Source: Clytia hemisphaerica
Lineage: Eukaryota > Cnidaria > Hydrozoa > Leptothecata > Clytiidae
DNA length: 64,000 bases
NCBI GenBank assembly: GCA_902728285.1
Contig: CACVBU010000600.1
Span: 2,048,910 to 2,112,909 of the forward strand
Reading direction: 5' to 3'
Position numbers and translations under genes: made by a program. A model generated the notes under the pieces. That model did not search any database and was not told the origin of the DNA. It worked only from the letters and a program-made list of their open reading frames with translations. Below, one piece after another: positions 12,343 to 23,700 of this stretch. Each line of letters starts with the position of its first letter. Position 1 is the stretch's first letter.

Positions 12343-13407
12343 ATGGCTTTGGCAACGATTGGTGAATCAACAACGTCCCTTGATATCTGGACACTTTCCA
12401 AGAACGGTATATGTAACGCTTGTCTGGACGGAAGATACGAAAGTTGCTACTGTGTGGTTGACAAGAAAAAAAAGTCGAAAAAATCAGCTTCCAAAGTGGC
12501 GGCCGACACGGTGACACGCGAGAATCTTATTTCCTCTGGTAGTTATTCTCACAGTTGTTCTGGTGAATTTATATCGGATAACGAATTTGAGGATTATGTT
12601 GATTTAGAAGGTTCTTTACCTGTATCATCGACTGATTGGAATACAATTGATACTCTATTAACGCCCACCAAGGAACGCCAAGAGATGCCGAGTTCAGAAT
12701 CAACCTTGACAGCTTTGGAGATGTGTTCTCCGGAGAAAAAACTGCAAATGCAGATGACGTTTGTTGATTCTGAAAGTGATAAAGAAAGTATACCAGATGT
12801 CGAAGTATATTATGAAGATAACCAAGATTTCTTGTTTCGAAAAGGACAATCAATATCCAGTACTGATCTGACCGGACCTGATGCTGATGGACGCAATATA
12901 GATTCTAGAGATTCTGGATTCGTGACTTCAGATATGTATGAACATGACATTGAATATGTTACCGATGATGTCAGTGAGAAACGACGTGGTTCGTTGGAAC
13001 CTTCCGAGATTTCACACATGATGTTGACAACGTTACAACTCCACGAGGAAAGTGAAGAGCGTGAACGAAAAGAACGCGAATCACAATCGTACCAACAAAA
13101 CGAATACAAAGCTAATCTGTTCAAGAAAAGTTTCGAAGAATTAACAATTTTGAAAGAAGAACTTGAGATAAGAGTAGCAGAGATTAATTTGGAATTGGTG
13201 CAAGAATTATCGTTGAGAGATGAACTACATTCGCACCATCAAGCTCTACTCATGAACGCTGATGATATTGCCAAATCAGCGCCCTGCCCCAATAATAACG
13301 ACGTCACTCCTACGAACTCTCCTTCCAAAACGGTTTCGGCCACGGCAAATTCGAACTCAACAGCTACTGATAACAGAGCTAAAAGAAGATCTTGGTGGTT
13401 CCGGTGA
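12343..13407 (+). CDS. Acidic coiled-coil protein, SCHIP1/FEZ-like
   Basis: This intact 354-residue reading frame follows directly on an in-frame TGA. A good acceptor (TTTTCTTTCAACAG, ending 12249) lies upstream, so a 5'-UTR exon probably precedes it. Residues 41-50 are Lys-rich, and 75-210 are acidic and Ser-rich with a DSGF motif near 190. Residues 225-300 form a charged coiled coil with ELVQELSLRDELHSHHQALL, and the protein ends in RRSWWFR. The ELVQ-(4)-RDELH pattern resembles the C-terminal coiled coil of schwannomin-interacting protein 1, and less closely that of FEZ/UNC-76. Both are cytoplasmic adaptors of the cell cortex or transport machinery. The N-terminal half gives no match. An internal acceptor-like site near 12554 (TTATTCTCACAG) raises the possibility that the spliced exon starts later. 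That the ORF is a gene is likely, but the family is tentative. Confidence 0.6.
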   Translation: MALATIGESTTSLDIWTLSKNGICNACLDGRYESCYCVVDKKKKSKKSASKVAADTVTRENLISSGSYSHSCSGEFISDNEFEDYVDLEGSLPVSSTDWNTIDTLLTPTKERQEMPSSESTLTALEMCSPEKKLQMQMTFVDSESDKESIPDVEVYYEDNQDFLFRKGQSISSTDLTGPDADGRNIDSRDSGFVTSDMYEHDIEYVTDDVSEKRRGSLEPSEISHMMLTTLQLHEESEERERKERESQSYQQNEYKANLFKKSFEELTILKEELEIRVAEINLELVQELSLRDELHSHHQALLMNADDIAKSAPCPNNNDVTPTNSPSKTVSATANSNSTATDNRAKRRSWWFR

Positions 13408-13961
13408 AATAATATTTAAGATTTGGAACTTACGCTCTTCCCAGCTCTTCCTAACCCCTCCTGTCCCTGCCCTCCTCATACTAAGGTATTCTGTTCTCTT
13501 ATTCAAAGGATTAACCTTAATCTAAGACAGATTTGATGTCGTTTATCTTTTCCACGCGCCCAAAAAAACGAAACAAAAACTCCTTCCTCAAATAATATTG
13601 AAAGTATAGAACTAGGTTTCAGAAAAGTTGAAAGCAACGCAATTTTTCGATAGTGAGAGTGATTTACTTCTTATGGTAGTAGGTTATTTTGCTATCGACG
13701 TATAAATATAAATGAAGAAATTCTTATTATCGATTTGACAATTTATATATTATTACTAAAACAATACAACAGTTCATAATTTATTTTTTATTTGTTAATA
13801 TTTTAGATAAATTTAAAAGAAAACGAAAAAGATTTAACGACAGAACCAATTTATACAATGAGATACTATTTTCAAGTAGATTTAAATATAATCACTTATA
13901 ATGGCATTGAGGCACAGAGAGATTATTACTCCCCATTTTTACCTACCCCTCCTTTATTCTA

Positions 13962-13967
13962 AATAAA
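13962..13967 (+). terminator. Poly(A) signal AATAAA
   Basis: The first canonical AATAAA lies about 555 bases after the stop of the coiled-coil gene, in a 3'-UTR-like AT-rich context. Confidence 0.4.
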
Positions 13968-14621
13968 ATGTTCCTCGTTTTTGTTTAAATCCTCTCATAT
14001 AACATACCTAACCCCCGCCATATTTGGAAAACCTTTGGACTCACTCAGACACCATGTCCAAAAATGTTGTGTTGAAAAAGGGGGTAATGTTGGCCCGCCT
14101 TGACTAAGAGCTAATAGGGATATAGAGCAGTACTCTCGGTCGATATGAATTTTTATATACTTGGCAAAGTGTCGTTCCTCAATCGACGAGCGCATACATC
14201 GAGGGACGTTTTTAACTTTTCTTGAAATCAATATTGGGCTCTCTGATTCTATTGCATCAAACACTAAATATAATTTTGCGGGGATTGATCAATGGATTTT
14301 GATATAGCTTCAAAGTTTACTCCCTGCTAAACTTAAGCCCTTTTTCGCGAAAAAAAGTTTTAATATCTGATAATATGTCTCTATAGTTGCAACCCGCAAA
14401 TGTATTAAAAACCGTCCCTTGATCGAGGTACATGTGTGTCTTATTGTGGCCACTGTCTGTTTTTTCTGTTTCCTTAGTATTTCTAAATCTCGCCATATGG
14501 AATTGAAATCAATTACAATCTCCTTAAATATAATCTCACCAATTAGAATTTTAAGAGTTTATCCGTGTCATTAGTATAATCTAAAGCTTTACGTACTTAA
14601 AAATGTCAAACGTTGTTATTC

Positions 14622-14627
14622 AATAAA
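14622..14627 (+). terminator. Poly(A) signal AATAAA
   Basis: A second canonical signal is followed by a T-rich stretch, as expected downstream of a cleavage site. Either this or 13962 could end the 12343-13407 transcript. Confidence 0.4.
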
Positions 14628-17584
14628 GATTTATTTTTTTTACTTCAAGGATTGTACGTATTCAATCTATGAGTGAGTCACTGTGGAACAATTTTACCTT
14701 TTTTAGGTCGCGTTCACTCTAGAGAGAATAGTTAAATTACGTCCGAAAATTATAGCCTAAGATAGATACGAGCCCTCCGAATGCATTCGGGATGGGTCCT
14801 ACTCTCGGGTTCCTAATAGCCGTCCCCCCGCTAATTAATTCTTTTTGGGGGAAATTTTTTCTTTTGTCCTAATTCAGCTGTATTAGCCTCCTTTTCAAAC
14901 ATTTTTCAACCCCGGACATTTTTATTCTAACCCCCCTCCCGCTTATTAAGTTTTGAGATTTTTTCTAACACACCCCCCCCCCCACTAGCCTGTTAGACGA
15001 AAACGGCTTTTTTATCGCGATTTAAAACACCTTTTTTAGCTTGGATAGTCTCAACTTATTAGTTCTATTTTTTAATAGAATTCCCTCTCTGAATAACAAT
15101 TGTGTAGGCGACTTTTTCAAACAATATTTTTCCAGCGTTTGTTTTCCTGCAGACAGGAAGGCCGTGAACGTCAATTAGTGTTATTTTTGACCCAATTAGT
15201 ACACACATACTTCAAAATTAATTATATTTAGAGTCAATTTACTACGCTAATGAGTTTGTTGTGACTGTTTATTGTTTTGATTTGAATACGATATTCATTC
15301 ATTAAAAATTTTACAGTTCCGCTTTATAAAAAAACTTTTTTCCAATTTTAAGTAGTTCATTACCCTATTTATTTTCTCGTGAACTTTCCCATCTGGCACA
15401 CAACGTTGTTTCAAAGTTCATCTAATGTTCATAACATCCATATAACGTTAGATGAACGTTGAAACAACGTGTGCCAGCTGGGTTGACATTCGTGAACCTT
15501 CTTGCTTGGTCTACATATCGGTAAGATTGTAAGACATGCGTCAAAACCACGTGAAAGAACTTACTCTAAAGTGACATTTTCATTATATTACATAAACCGA
15601 CAATTTAAAATTGACGATATTTGATGAATGCCTGCCTGGGATCGAATATTTCATGCTCAGCAAGTTAGTGAACCGGAGTGCATGGAACAAAAATTTTCAA
15701 AATGTTCTAATTTTTTACCAATGTTAAGCAATATTGGCCTTGTACGAGTACTCATGTAATGTTGAATTTTTGCCTTTTGGCTGGAAGAGTTTTTTTACCC
15801 GGTATTTTTACCCTGTCCAGGGACGTGTTTTTTATCTAAGTAGTTAGTTCCCCCTAAGATTGGTACAAAAAATTTTTTTTACAGTGTCAACAATCCAAAG
15901 AAAAGCATATAATGAATCATACATGATTAAGTGCCTGATCACAATGTTTTATTGATAATAAAAAATTTTGATTTTTCTTCCAAGTAAATTTTGATTCGCC
16001 TTCCAGTGACATATCATGTCAAAGATTTGATGATGATCTTTATTTAATCTTGTTAAATATATCAACCTTAAATTCATGTATTTTTTGTTTTCGGTAGTTT
16101 AAGACAACTAATACATTTTATTATTGGGTGCACAAAGATGTTCTATCATTTGTACCTTTTTAGAATATACTGTAAAAGTAAAATTGTCAAGCCGTTTCTC
16201 ATAACTTAAGTTGAGGGCTGCAATCTAAGATTTAATTATGTCTTTTCGAATATTTTAGTTCGGGACAAAAAATAATCGATTGAAATTTACCTTGGAGCAA
16301 TACGTGATGGGGGTTTCTTCAATTTTTAAATTTTCATTTCGGGCAGCTTTGTGTTTTGAGTTTTTTTTCTAAAGTTTACATTGGGCTACAATATTCAAGT
16401 CGAGTCGAGTCGAGTGTGTGATGCTAACGGGTGACTTAGAAATGAAATACACCAAAATATTATTGTATAAAAAGAGATCATATATGTCAATTGCGTAATT
16501 TCCATTACAAATGTGCACTTTATAGGGATTAACATGTCTTTTCTACCTTTTTAACCTTTCGAAATAAAATCATAAATCATATAACCTTAAACCAAATCCC
16601 AATTCCTATACCTTTTATAAAACTGCTTGACTCCTTACAAAGAAAGGTGCCCAGTGGTAAAACTTCAAATTAATTTGCTAGAGGACAGAATCAAGTAAAG
16701 CAGGGCCGATTTTGAAGGTTCTTGAATCACTCGTTGACCAATGGTCGAAAAACGGTCAAAATCTTTAAAAAGTCGATTTTTGTCAAATTTTTACATTTTT
16801 TTTGACTTTTCGGCTTAAAATCTCGCTGGAAAGACTCACTGTTGATTTGTTTTTGCTTGAACATGAAACCCAATCCAATTCCTACGAGTTTGACCAAAAA
16901 TGACGATTTCTAACTCAAACTGGGCATTACAGGAGGGCTTCGCCTTTTTAAATAGCCCATGTCTAGTATACTCGTCATAGGTACTTAAAGGGTTAAGTAA
17001 AAATTCTATGTAATTTTTATCAAGGGATCAAAGTTGAGTATTCTTTTCATGATATTCATCAGGATCAACGCGAATCGGGTAATAAGACTTTGAGTAATTT
17101 CGGAGTGTTCTTAAATCGAAATCACTTTGATTGCCGTGATATTTTTTATTTCACCATCTATAGATGAGAGATTTTTTGAAATTTACAGTTTGAAATCGTT
17201 GAATATTACGTCCAGATAAAATAGAGCTATAACATTTCCTTATAAATCATTTTCTACATCTATCCGCAGACATGTGTTTCGTCCTTCCCAGGATTCATCA
17301 GTGCGGCTCGGGTAAGCGAACATAGACTGCTATTGTCACCAGAGTGCTCAAAAACACTCAAAAACAAGTGCTAAGCTTTGCATAATCGCTTGTGGTGAAC
17401 GGAGAAGCAGAGCTTGCTCCTCAACAGAGTCTATAGAGTGCTCAAAGAATCGGTTTCTATAAAACCCAAATTTCTCAATCTCATTTCAGGAATGCTCAGA
17501 ATCCTCCTGAAGAATAATATTCTTATAACATTCTTACAAAGAATGCTTATTGTCACCACCAACAACAATAACAACAACGTTGCA
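14628..17584. other. Intergenic region and upstream flank of LRRIQ1
   Basis: No gene was seen. It contains a MITE (15388-15482), C-rich tracts near 14930-14985, a GTCGAGTCGAGTCGAGT run near 16400, and AT-rich sequence. The last 300 bases before 17585 are probably promoter and 5'-UTR of LRRIQ1. The frame is open upstream of the chosen ATG back to 17414, but that part has non-acidic, low-complexity coding unlike the family N-terminus. Confidence 0.5.
15388..15482. mobile_element. MITE, CCCAGCTGGCACACAACGTT family, copy 2
   Basis: This 95-bp palindrome has ends CCCATCTGGCACACAACGTTG and CAACGTGTGCCAGCTGGG and an inner ATCTAATGTT/AACGTTAGAT pair shared with copy 1. TT flanks both ends. Confidence 0.8.
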
Positions 17585-17701
17585 ATGGAAAATACATTCG
17601 AAGATGAAGAAATTGAACGCTTGATTGAAGCGGAACTAAAACTTCTCGGTGACGATTATGAAGTTGTTGATGGTTGTGATGGTTGTGATGATTTTGGAAA
17701 G
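17585..17701 (+). CDS. LRRIQ1: LRRIQ1 exon 1
   Basis: The exon has 39 codons starting MENTFEDEEIERLIEAELK and ends at donor GTAAAA, phase 0. This ATG was chosen because an acidic, helical start with an EAEL motif is typical of LRRIQ1 N-termini, while the open frame before it is not. Confidence 0.8.
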
Positions 17702-20700
17702 GTAAAAATGTTGATCCCTTCCAATGGGCTTTTCCAGAAAAAATTTTACCCCCACTGTTGAGGATATTAATTTTTCAAAGTATCGAACCCCCTGGATATC
17801 CTACTTTATTAGTAAAGACCCCCCGGATATTCACTCTTGAAAATTTGCTCAACCCCCTGGATATCCTCTCTTATAAAGATGCTTACCCCTGGATATCGTA
17901 TTTTTTACTTGAAAAGACACTTTACCCCCTGGATACCCGCTCCCTTGTAAATATTTAAACCCCCTGGATATCAACTTTTGAACAAAAATCGTTAACACCC
18001 CTGGATATCCTATATCCTCAACAGGGGGACATGGACTATTTCTGGAAAAGCCCAATTATTACCCGGTCTTAAAAACAATGTTGGAAATTTTCCGATTTCG
18101 TCCTGTTTTTTATTTCCTCACTGGATGCTTGCATGTATACACGTTTATTTTTATAAAAACAAACTATATAAGAGCATATGCTTCGATGGTCAAAAAATTA
18201 AGAACAAGTTAAGAAAATTTGAAGGCTTTTTGGACTCTGGAACATCAAAAAGGTCTAAAAATGGTGAAAATAAGAACAAGTTAAGAACATTTTTAGGCCT
18301 AAAACTCAAAAACTTAAAAGCATCCGGATCCGGAAGCTTCAAAAACTTATAAAAAACGTGTATATAAGAAACAACACCAGTAAGTGCTGTATTTGGGTCT
18401 ATTTAAATCAAAAGTTCTAGAAAACATTTCTCCATTTCAAACTATTTCCAGGTCGATGATACATCTGAGAACAACAACACTGTCGATAGTAGCGATGGAC
18501 TTTTCAATGATGCGATCACAAATTATTTGAACGCTTTGAAAGTAAGCGAACGACGTGCCGAGAGTGTTTTACAAGAGTCAAAAGAAATCGTTTCTTTTGT
18601 TGAAAATTGTAAGCCATTCGTACTAGTTTTTGATTAATTGAAATATTGACATTCTCATCTCCTGATGCTGTTAAAATGCCTTCTGAGTAGAGTCTTTCAC
18701 AAACAGTCAACTCTTTCTTATTCGAACCTCTATTATTATTTTACCCGCTTTATTATTTTGTCCGCTCAGCTGGAAGGTCGTATAAACACTCTCCGTATTT
18801 CGAATTTTTCTCTTATTCGAATGAAATTTATTGGTCTCTTGAAGATCGAATTAGAGAGAGTCAACTGTATCTTCAAATCTGCGCTATTCAGAGTCTTTTG
18901 AGTCTACTAGATGTTCCTACTAATGTTTTAACTTCTATTATTATATACCTGTAGGCAAAAACAGCCATTGAATAATTCCTAATATACCATGGCTATTATA
19001 CCACGGTAGAATTTTTGGACCTACCCTGGTGGGCTGTAGGTCCTATAAATTAACCTCTGTTCGTTCGTTCGTCCGTTCGTCCGTTCGTCCGTTCGTTACT
19101 AGCTTTTCTCGGGATTGGCTCATTAGTTTTTCCTAATTTTTGGCACAAAGATGCAAAATGGTAATGCCCAAAATGTGACGGAGCCCGATTTTCGAAAAAA
19201 ATTCATTTTCGGCCGAAAATGCCGGAAATATGCCGGAAAAACCGGTTTTTTGGCATTTTCTCGAGATTTCATCATTAGTTTTTTCTGATTTTTTGCACAA
19301 AGATGCGTATTAGCAATGCCTAAAACATGGATTAGTCCGATTCTTGATAAAAATTCTATTCCGGCTGAAAATGCCGGAAATATCCCGGAAATCGCCGTTT
19401 TTGCAGATTTTCATTGGACTTTTTCCTTATATTTCGTTGGTTTTTTTTTTCACACAAAAACATATTTGTAGCAATGCCCACCATCAAGCATGGTTTTTAA
19501 TTGTCATTAAAAGTGATTTTTGAAGCCGGAACTTTCTAAAAATCGCCGGAACAGCCTATTTTCGCCGGAAAAACGGTATTTCTTGAATTTCTCGAGCTGT
19601 ACTTTATATTTTTTCATGAAATTTTGCACACTGATGCAAAATGGCAATACCTAAAATATGACAGAGCCTGATTTTCAATTAACGTACTTTTCCGGCCGAA
19701 AATGCCGGAAATATGCCGGAAAAACCGGTTTTTTGGCATTTTCTCGAGATTTCATCATTAGTTTTTTCTGATTTTTTGCACAAAGATGCGTATTAACAAT
19801 GTCTAAAACATGGCCGAGTTCGATTTTTGAGAAAAATTCTATTCTGGCTGAAAATGCCGGAAATCGCCGTCTTTGCAGATTTTCATTATATGTTTTCCTT
19901 GTATTTCTATGTTCTTCACACAAAAACATTATTGATAACAAGTTCACCATCAAGCATGATTCAATTGTCAATAAAACTGATTTTTGCGACCAGAACTTTC
20001 TATTAATTTTTCCCTACAACCCTTCCCTGTCCCCCATCAACAATCAATGATGAATTTATTGCGTTATGCATTTTCGCTAAACGATATATTTTCTGACTGA
20101 TTTTTTTCTCCTCGCATTGCTATCTAACTTTCATCATCAGGTAGGTCCATTCAGCATCTAGCTTGTTTTTTCAAATTTTGCTTTCAAAGTTTGATTTTTT
20201 TTGTCGTTTTTGTTGTTATATCAAAGAAATTCATTAAAATAAATCTATTGCAATTTCATGAACACATTTTATGACTCAAAGTAATCAAGAAAATCATTAA
20301 AAAATAAAAACATTCGAACGTTCGATTATATGGGAGTGTTTTATGTGAAACGTTTAACAATTGACATTTATTATATATCTGTAGGCAAAAACAGCCATTG
20401 AATAATTCCTGATATACCATGGCTATTATACCACGGTAGAATTTTGTTTTCAAATTTTGAGTTTTTTGTTGCTTTGGTTGTTATCAAAGAAATTCATTAA
20501 AATAAATCTATTGTCAATTTCATAAACAAATTTTATGACTTAAAGTAATTAAGGAAATCATTAAGAAAGAAAAACATTCGAACGTTCGATTATAGGAGTG
20601 TTTTAAGTGAAACGTTTAGCTATTGACATAATTAATGTTTTATTTTTGCCTCTAGGTATATAATAAAACATATATTCAATAGGTTTTCGTTGGTTATTGG

Positions 20701-23700
20701 ATTTATTAACCCTCGGTGATGTATATTCAACTCGGCTTCGCCTCGTTGAATATTACATCACCTCGGGTTAGTAAATCTCAATAACCAACTTTTACCCATT
20801 GAATATCTGCTTATTATTTGTCGAACTCCACATTAAGAATAATATTGTGCAATTTCACATACCGAATTTAGGAAAGAAAGGTCATATATATTGATGAGAA
20901 AGGCTTTGTCAGTACGATTCAAGGTCTGCCTCAACCTTTTTAAACGTTTCAGAAAATGAAGATGAAAAATGAAGAAGAATTGCTAGAAACTTCATCTTTC
21001 GTACAGGAGAGGTACCTTAAAGTATCCTTCTTGGATTGGTGTTGTATAAAACTCTATTAATTGAACTATTGGTGACTTTTAAAGGTTTGCTTTTCACATC
21101 ATCTTCTTGAGCTTCCCTTTGTACATCTAGCGAACAGAAAGACATCAACAGAGGAATTGCTGAAGAGAAAATTGCAAGAAGAATTATACATCGAAAATGA
21201 AGATTTAATTTCATTACGTAACACTGTAAGTCAATCATTGAAGAGGGTTGCGCCAATGAAATCTATAGCCCAGTGTGGAAACGATGTAAAGTCCACGCCG
21301 AATTGTTATTTGTTTAAAATGAGGTCTACAACAAAAAAATCCGAAATTGCAGGGGGGCTGTAAGCCCTCCAAACGGGTCCAGGGCTGAGAAGCCCCCCAA
21401 AATCACCATTTCCACGCTGGTCTATAGCTTATTTTATTTATCCTGATAGAGATTTTATATCTATCTTATTAGTTGGCTAAAAATAGGCTAGAGTATGTAT
21501 GACTCAAATGGTCAGAGTGAAAAAGAAATCTTTCTTTTGTCATGGAGACATTCGAGTTATAGAGGTTCTACTGTAGTACCAAAGCGTAATGAACTAAATT
21601 TTTGGAAGGATGACTAAATTTCATGTCGATTCATCTCAAAGGAGGGTTACGCATAATACCGCGTCCTTACCTAGCATGATCAAACTTTCCACAGCTCCCG
21701 ATGTCCAATTGTGGTTGGAAATTTTTCCTTTAGAGCAGCCTGTATCATCTCTCAGTAGTTGATTGATGCTTAGGTTTTGCAATGGCCACCACGTCATCTT
21801 TTTCTCAGTAGAAGGTTCCAATTAAAGTTCTACATTTATTAGTATGGTCCGCCAAGATTCACTTGAGATTCTTTAGCATAGTTATAGTTAATAGCGAGAT
21901 TATGTATCTGGAATTCTCTACGGCTACGGTTAGAGTGGCGAGGGAAATGGCGAGTAAGGCAAGTAATGGCGGGTGAAAGCAAGTTCGATATTTAACGTAC
22001 GGCATTATGTCGACTTTGCTTGTACGGTGTTTTGGTGTTTTTCCCGTACAGAGCAAAGTAGACAACGACATGTCACCTTTGGTGACGACCCGTATGGGTA
22101 GCCCCGCAACCGTAGTCGTAGAATATCTCCGATACATAATCTCTCTAATGCACTCTTATCAGACGTTATACTCTTCAATACGCTCATTTGTGAAAGTCAC
22201 CGTCAACAAGAACTTCTCATAAACGACACCCCTTTAAAATCGAATAAAAGAGAGCGCCAACTGTATTTCTAAATGCATTTTTCTTTGCAGGTTTTGAAAG
22301 ACTTGGAGAAAGAAGAGGAAGAAGAGAACCACGTGGCTGTCAAACAGGAGAAGAATGATGATACCGTTACTACCGCTACAAGTGAGGAAGAAACTATTGA
22401 TGAGATCAAAACATTGGAAGAACAAACAGAAAAAGAACTGAACGAGTTGACGGAAAAACAAAATGAAGAAGCTGAATCTAAAAGGTTGATTTTCTTTTTT
22501 TCTAGTGAATGATTGAATGTACATTTGATAATAATATTTCTGTCAATTTAACTATTTGTCAATGCATCAGGAAGCTAAGCAAACAACTTACGTTTATAGC
22601 TTAAACTTGACACTATAGTATATATACACATTTGGTTGAGCATCCACCTTGCAGTCTAATGGTTATAAGTACGACTGCCGCCAACATAGAGATTGGGTTG
22701 GTTGTATTGGGTAATCTGATCTACAATCAACCTCTAAATATATTGATAACTATGGGTATTTTAAAGTCGTTCAGAATTTAAATGGTCGGGCAAGAATTGC
22801 AATTTCAGTATGTCCTTTTCATAGGCTTTGTGAAGGGGTTTAGTGGCTTCTCATCCTTATTCCCTCATATTTGAACTTCTGGATCTCGAGATCCTTAGTT
22901 CCATAGTCCAATGTTAAATCTCAGAATTCAAAATCTACCTTCCAGAATTATATTGGAACTTTTTGCAGTTTTTAAAATTTTTCAGGGAATTTCCCTTTTT
23001 TCAAATATTATGACTTTCATTACTGTAGCAGTAGCAGAGCTAAAAAGTATGTGCGGAGCTCCACTTCGAATTCGATTCCCAGGTCTAGCGCGAAGAGAAA
23101 TTGGGATAGATGCTCTCACTTCCTGCTATGTAGACAGCCACCAGATGAAGAATATTTTACAGCCTGACTTTATTTTTTCCTCTTTCATCAACCTCGCAGG
23201 AAAGTCACAGAAAAGCTTCGTAAAGAGTCTATCGTCAACGACCTTCTAAACGAAGAAAAAAGACGAAAACATCAAAGCTTGATCGAGATATTTCGCACGA
23301 AGCAGGAGGAAGAGCAACAGGTTCCCAAATATAATTTTGCATTTTACTTTAATGTTAAAAGTTTTTGCAGCCAGAAACTTTTGCAGCCAGAAACTTTTGC
23401 AAGTTTGCGACCATTCAAAAAATCAATATTGGTGATTCGGGAAATTAGATTCCCGCGGGGGCAAAAAATCAATCCAATTCTCTATTATTCGAATCTTTCC
23501 GTAATTCGAACTAGAATTAGTCCCCTCATCTAAAAAGTGGTTTAAATAATTCAAACCTCTATTATTCGATCTTTCTCCAAGTGAAAGAAATTTTTTGGCC
23601 GCATTGTATGGGTTCCATCCAGCTCAAAAAAATTTCAACGTGACGTGATGATTTAATGAAGTGATGGCCTAATGCACAGATATCCAAATGAAGTTTGAAA

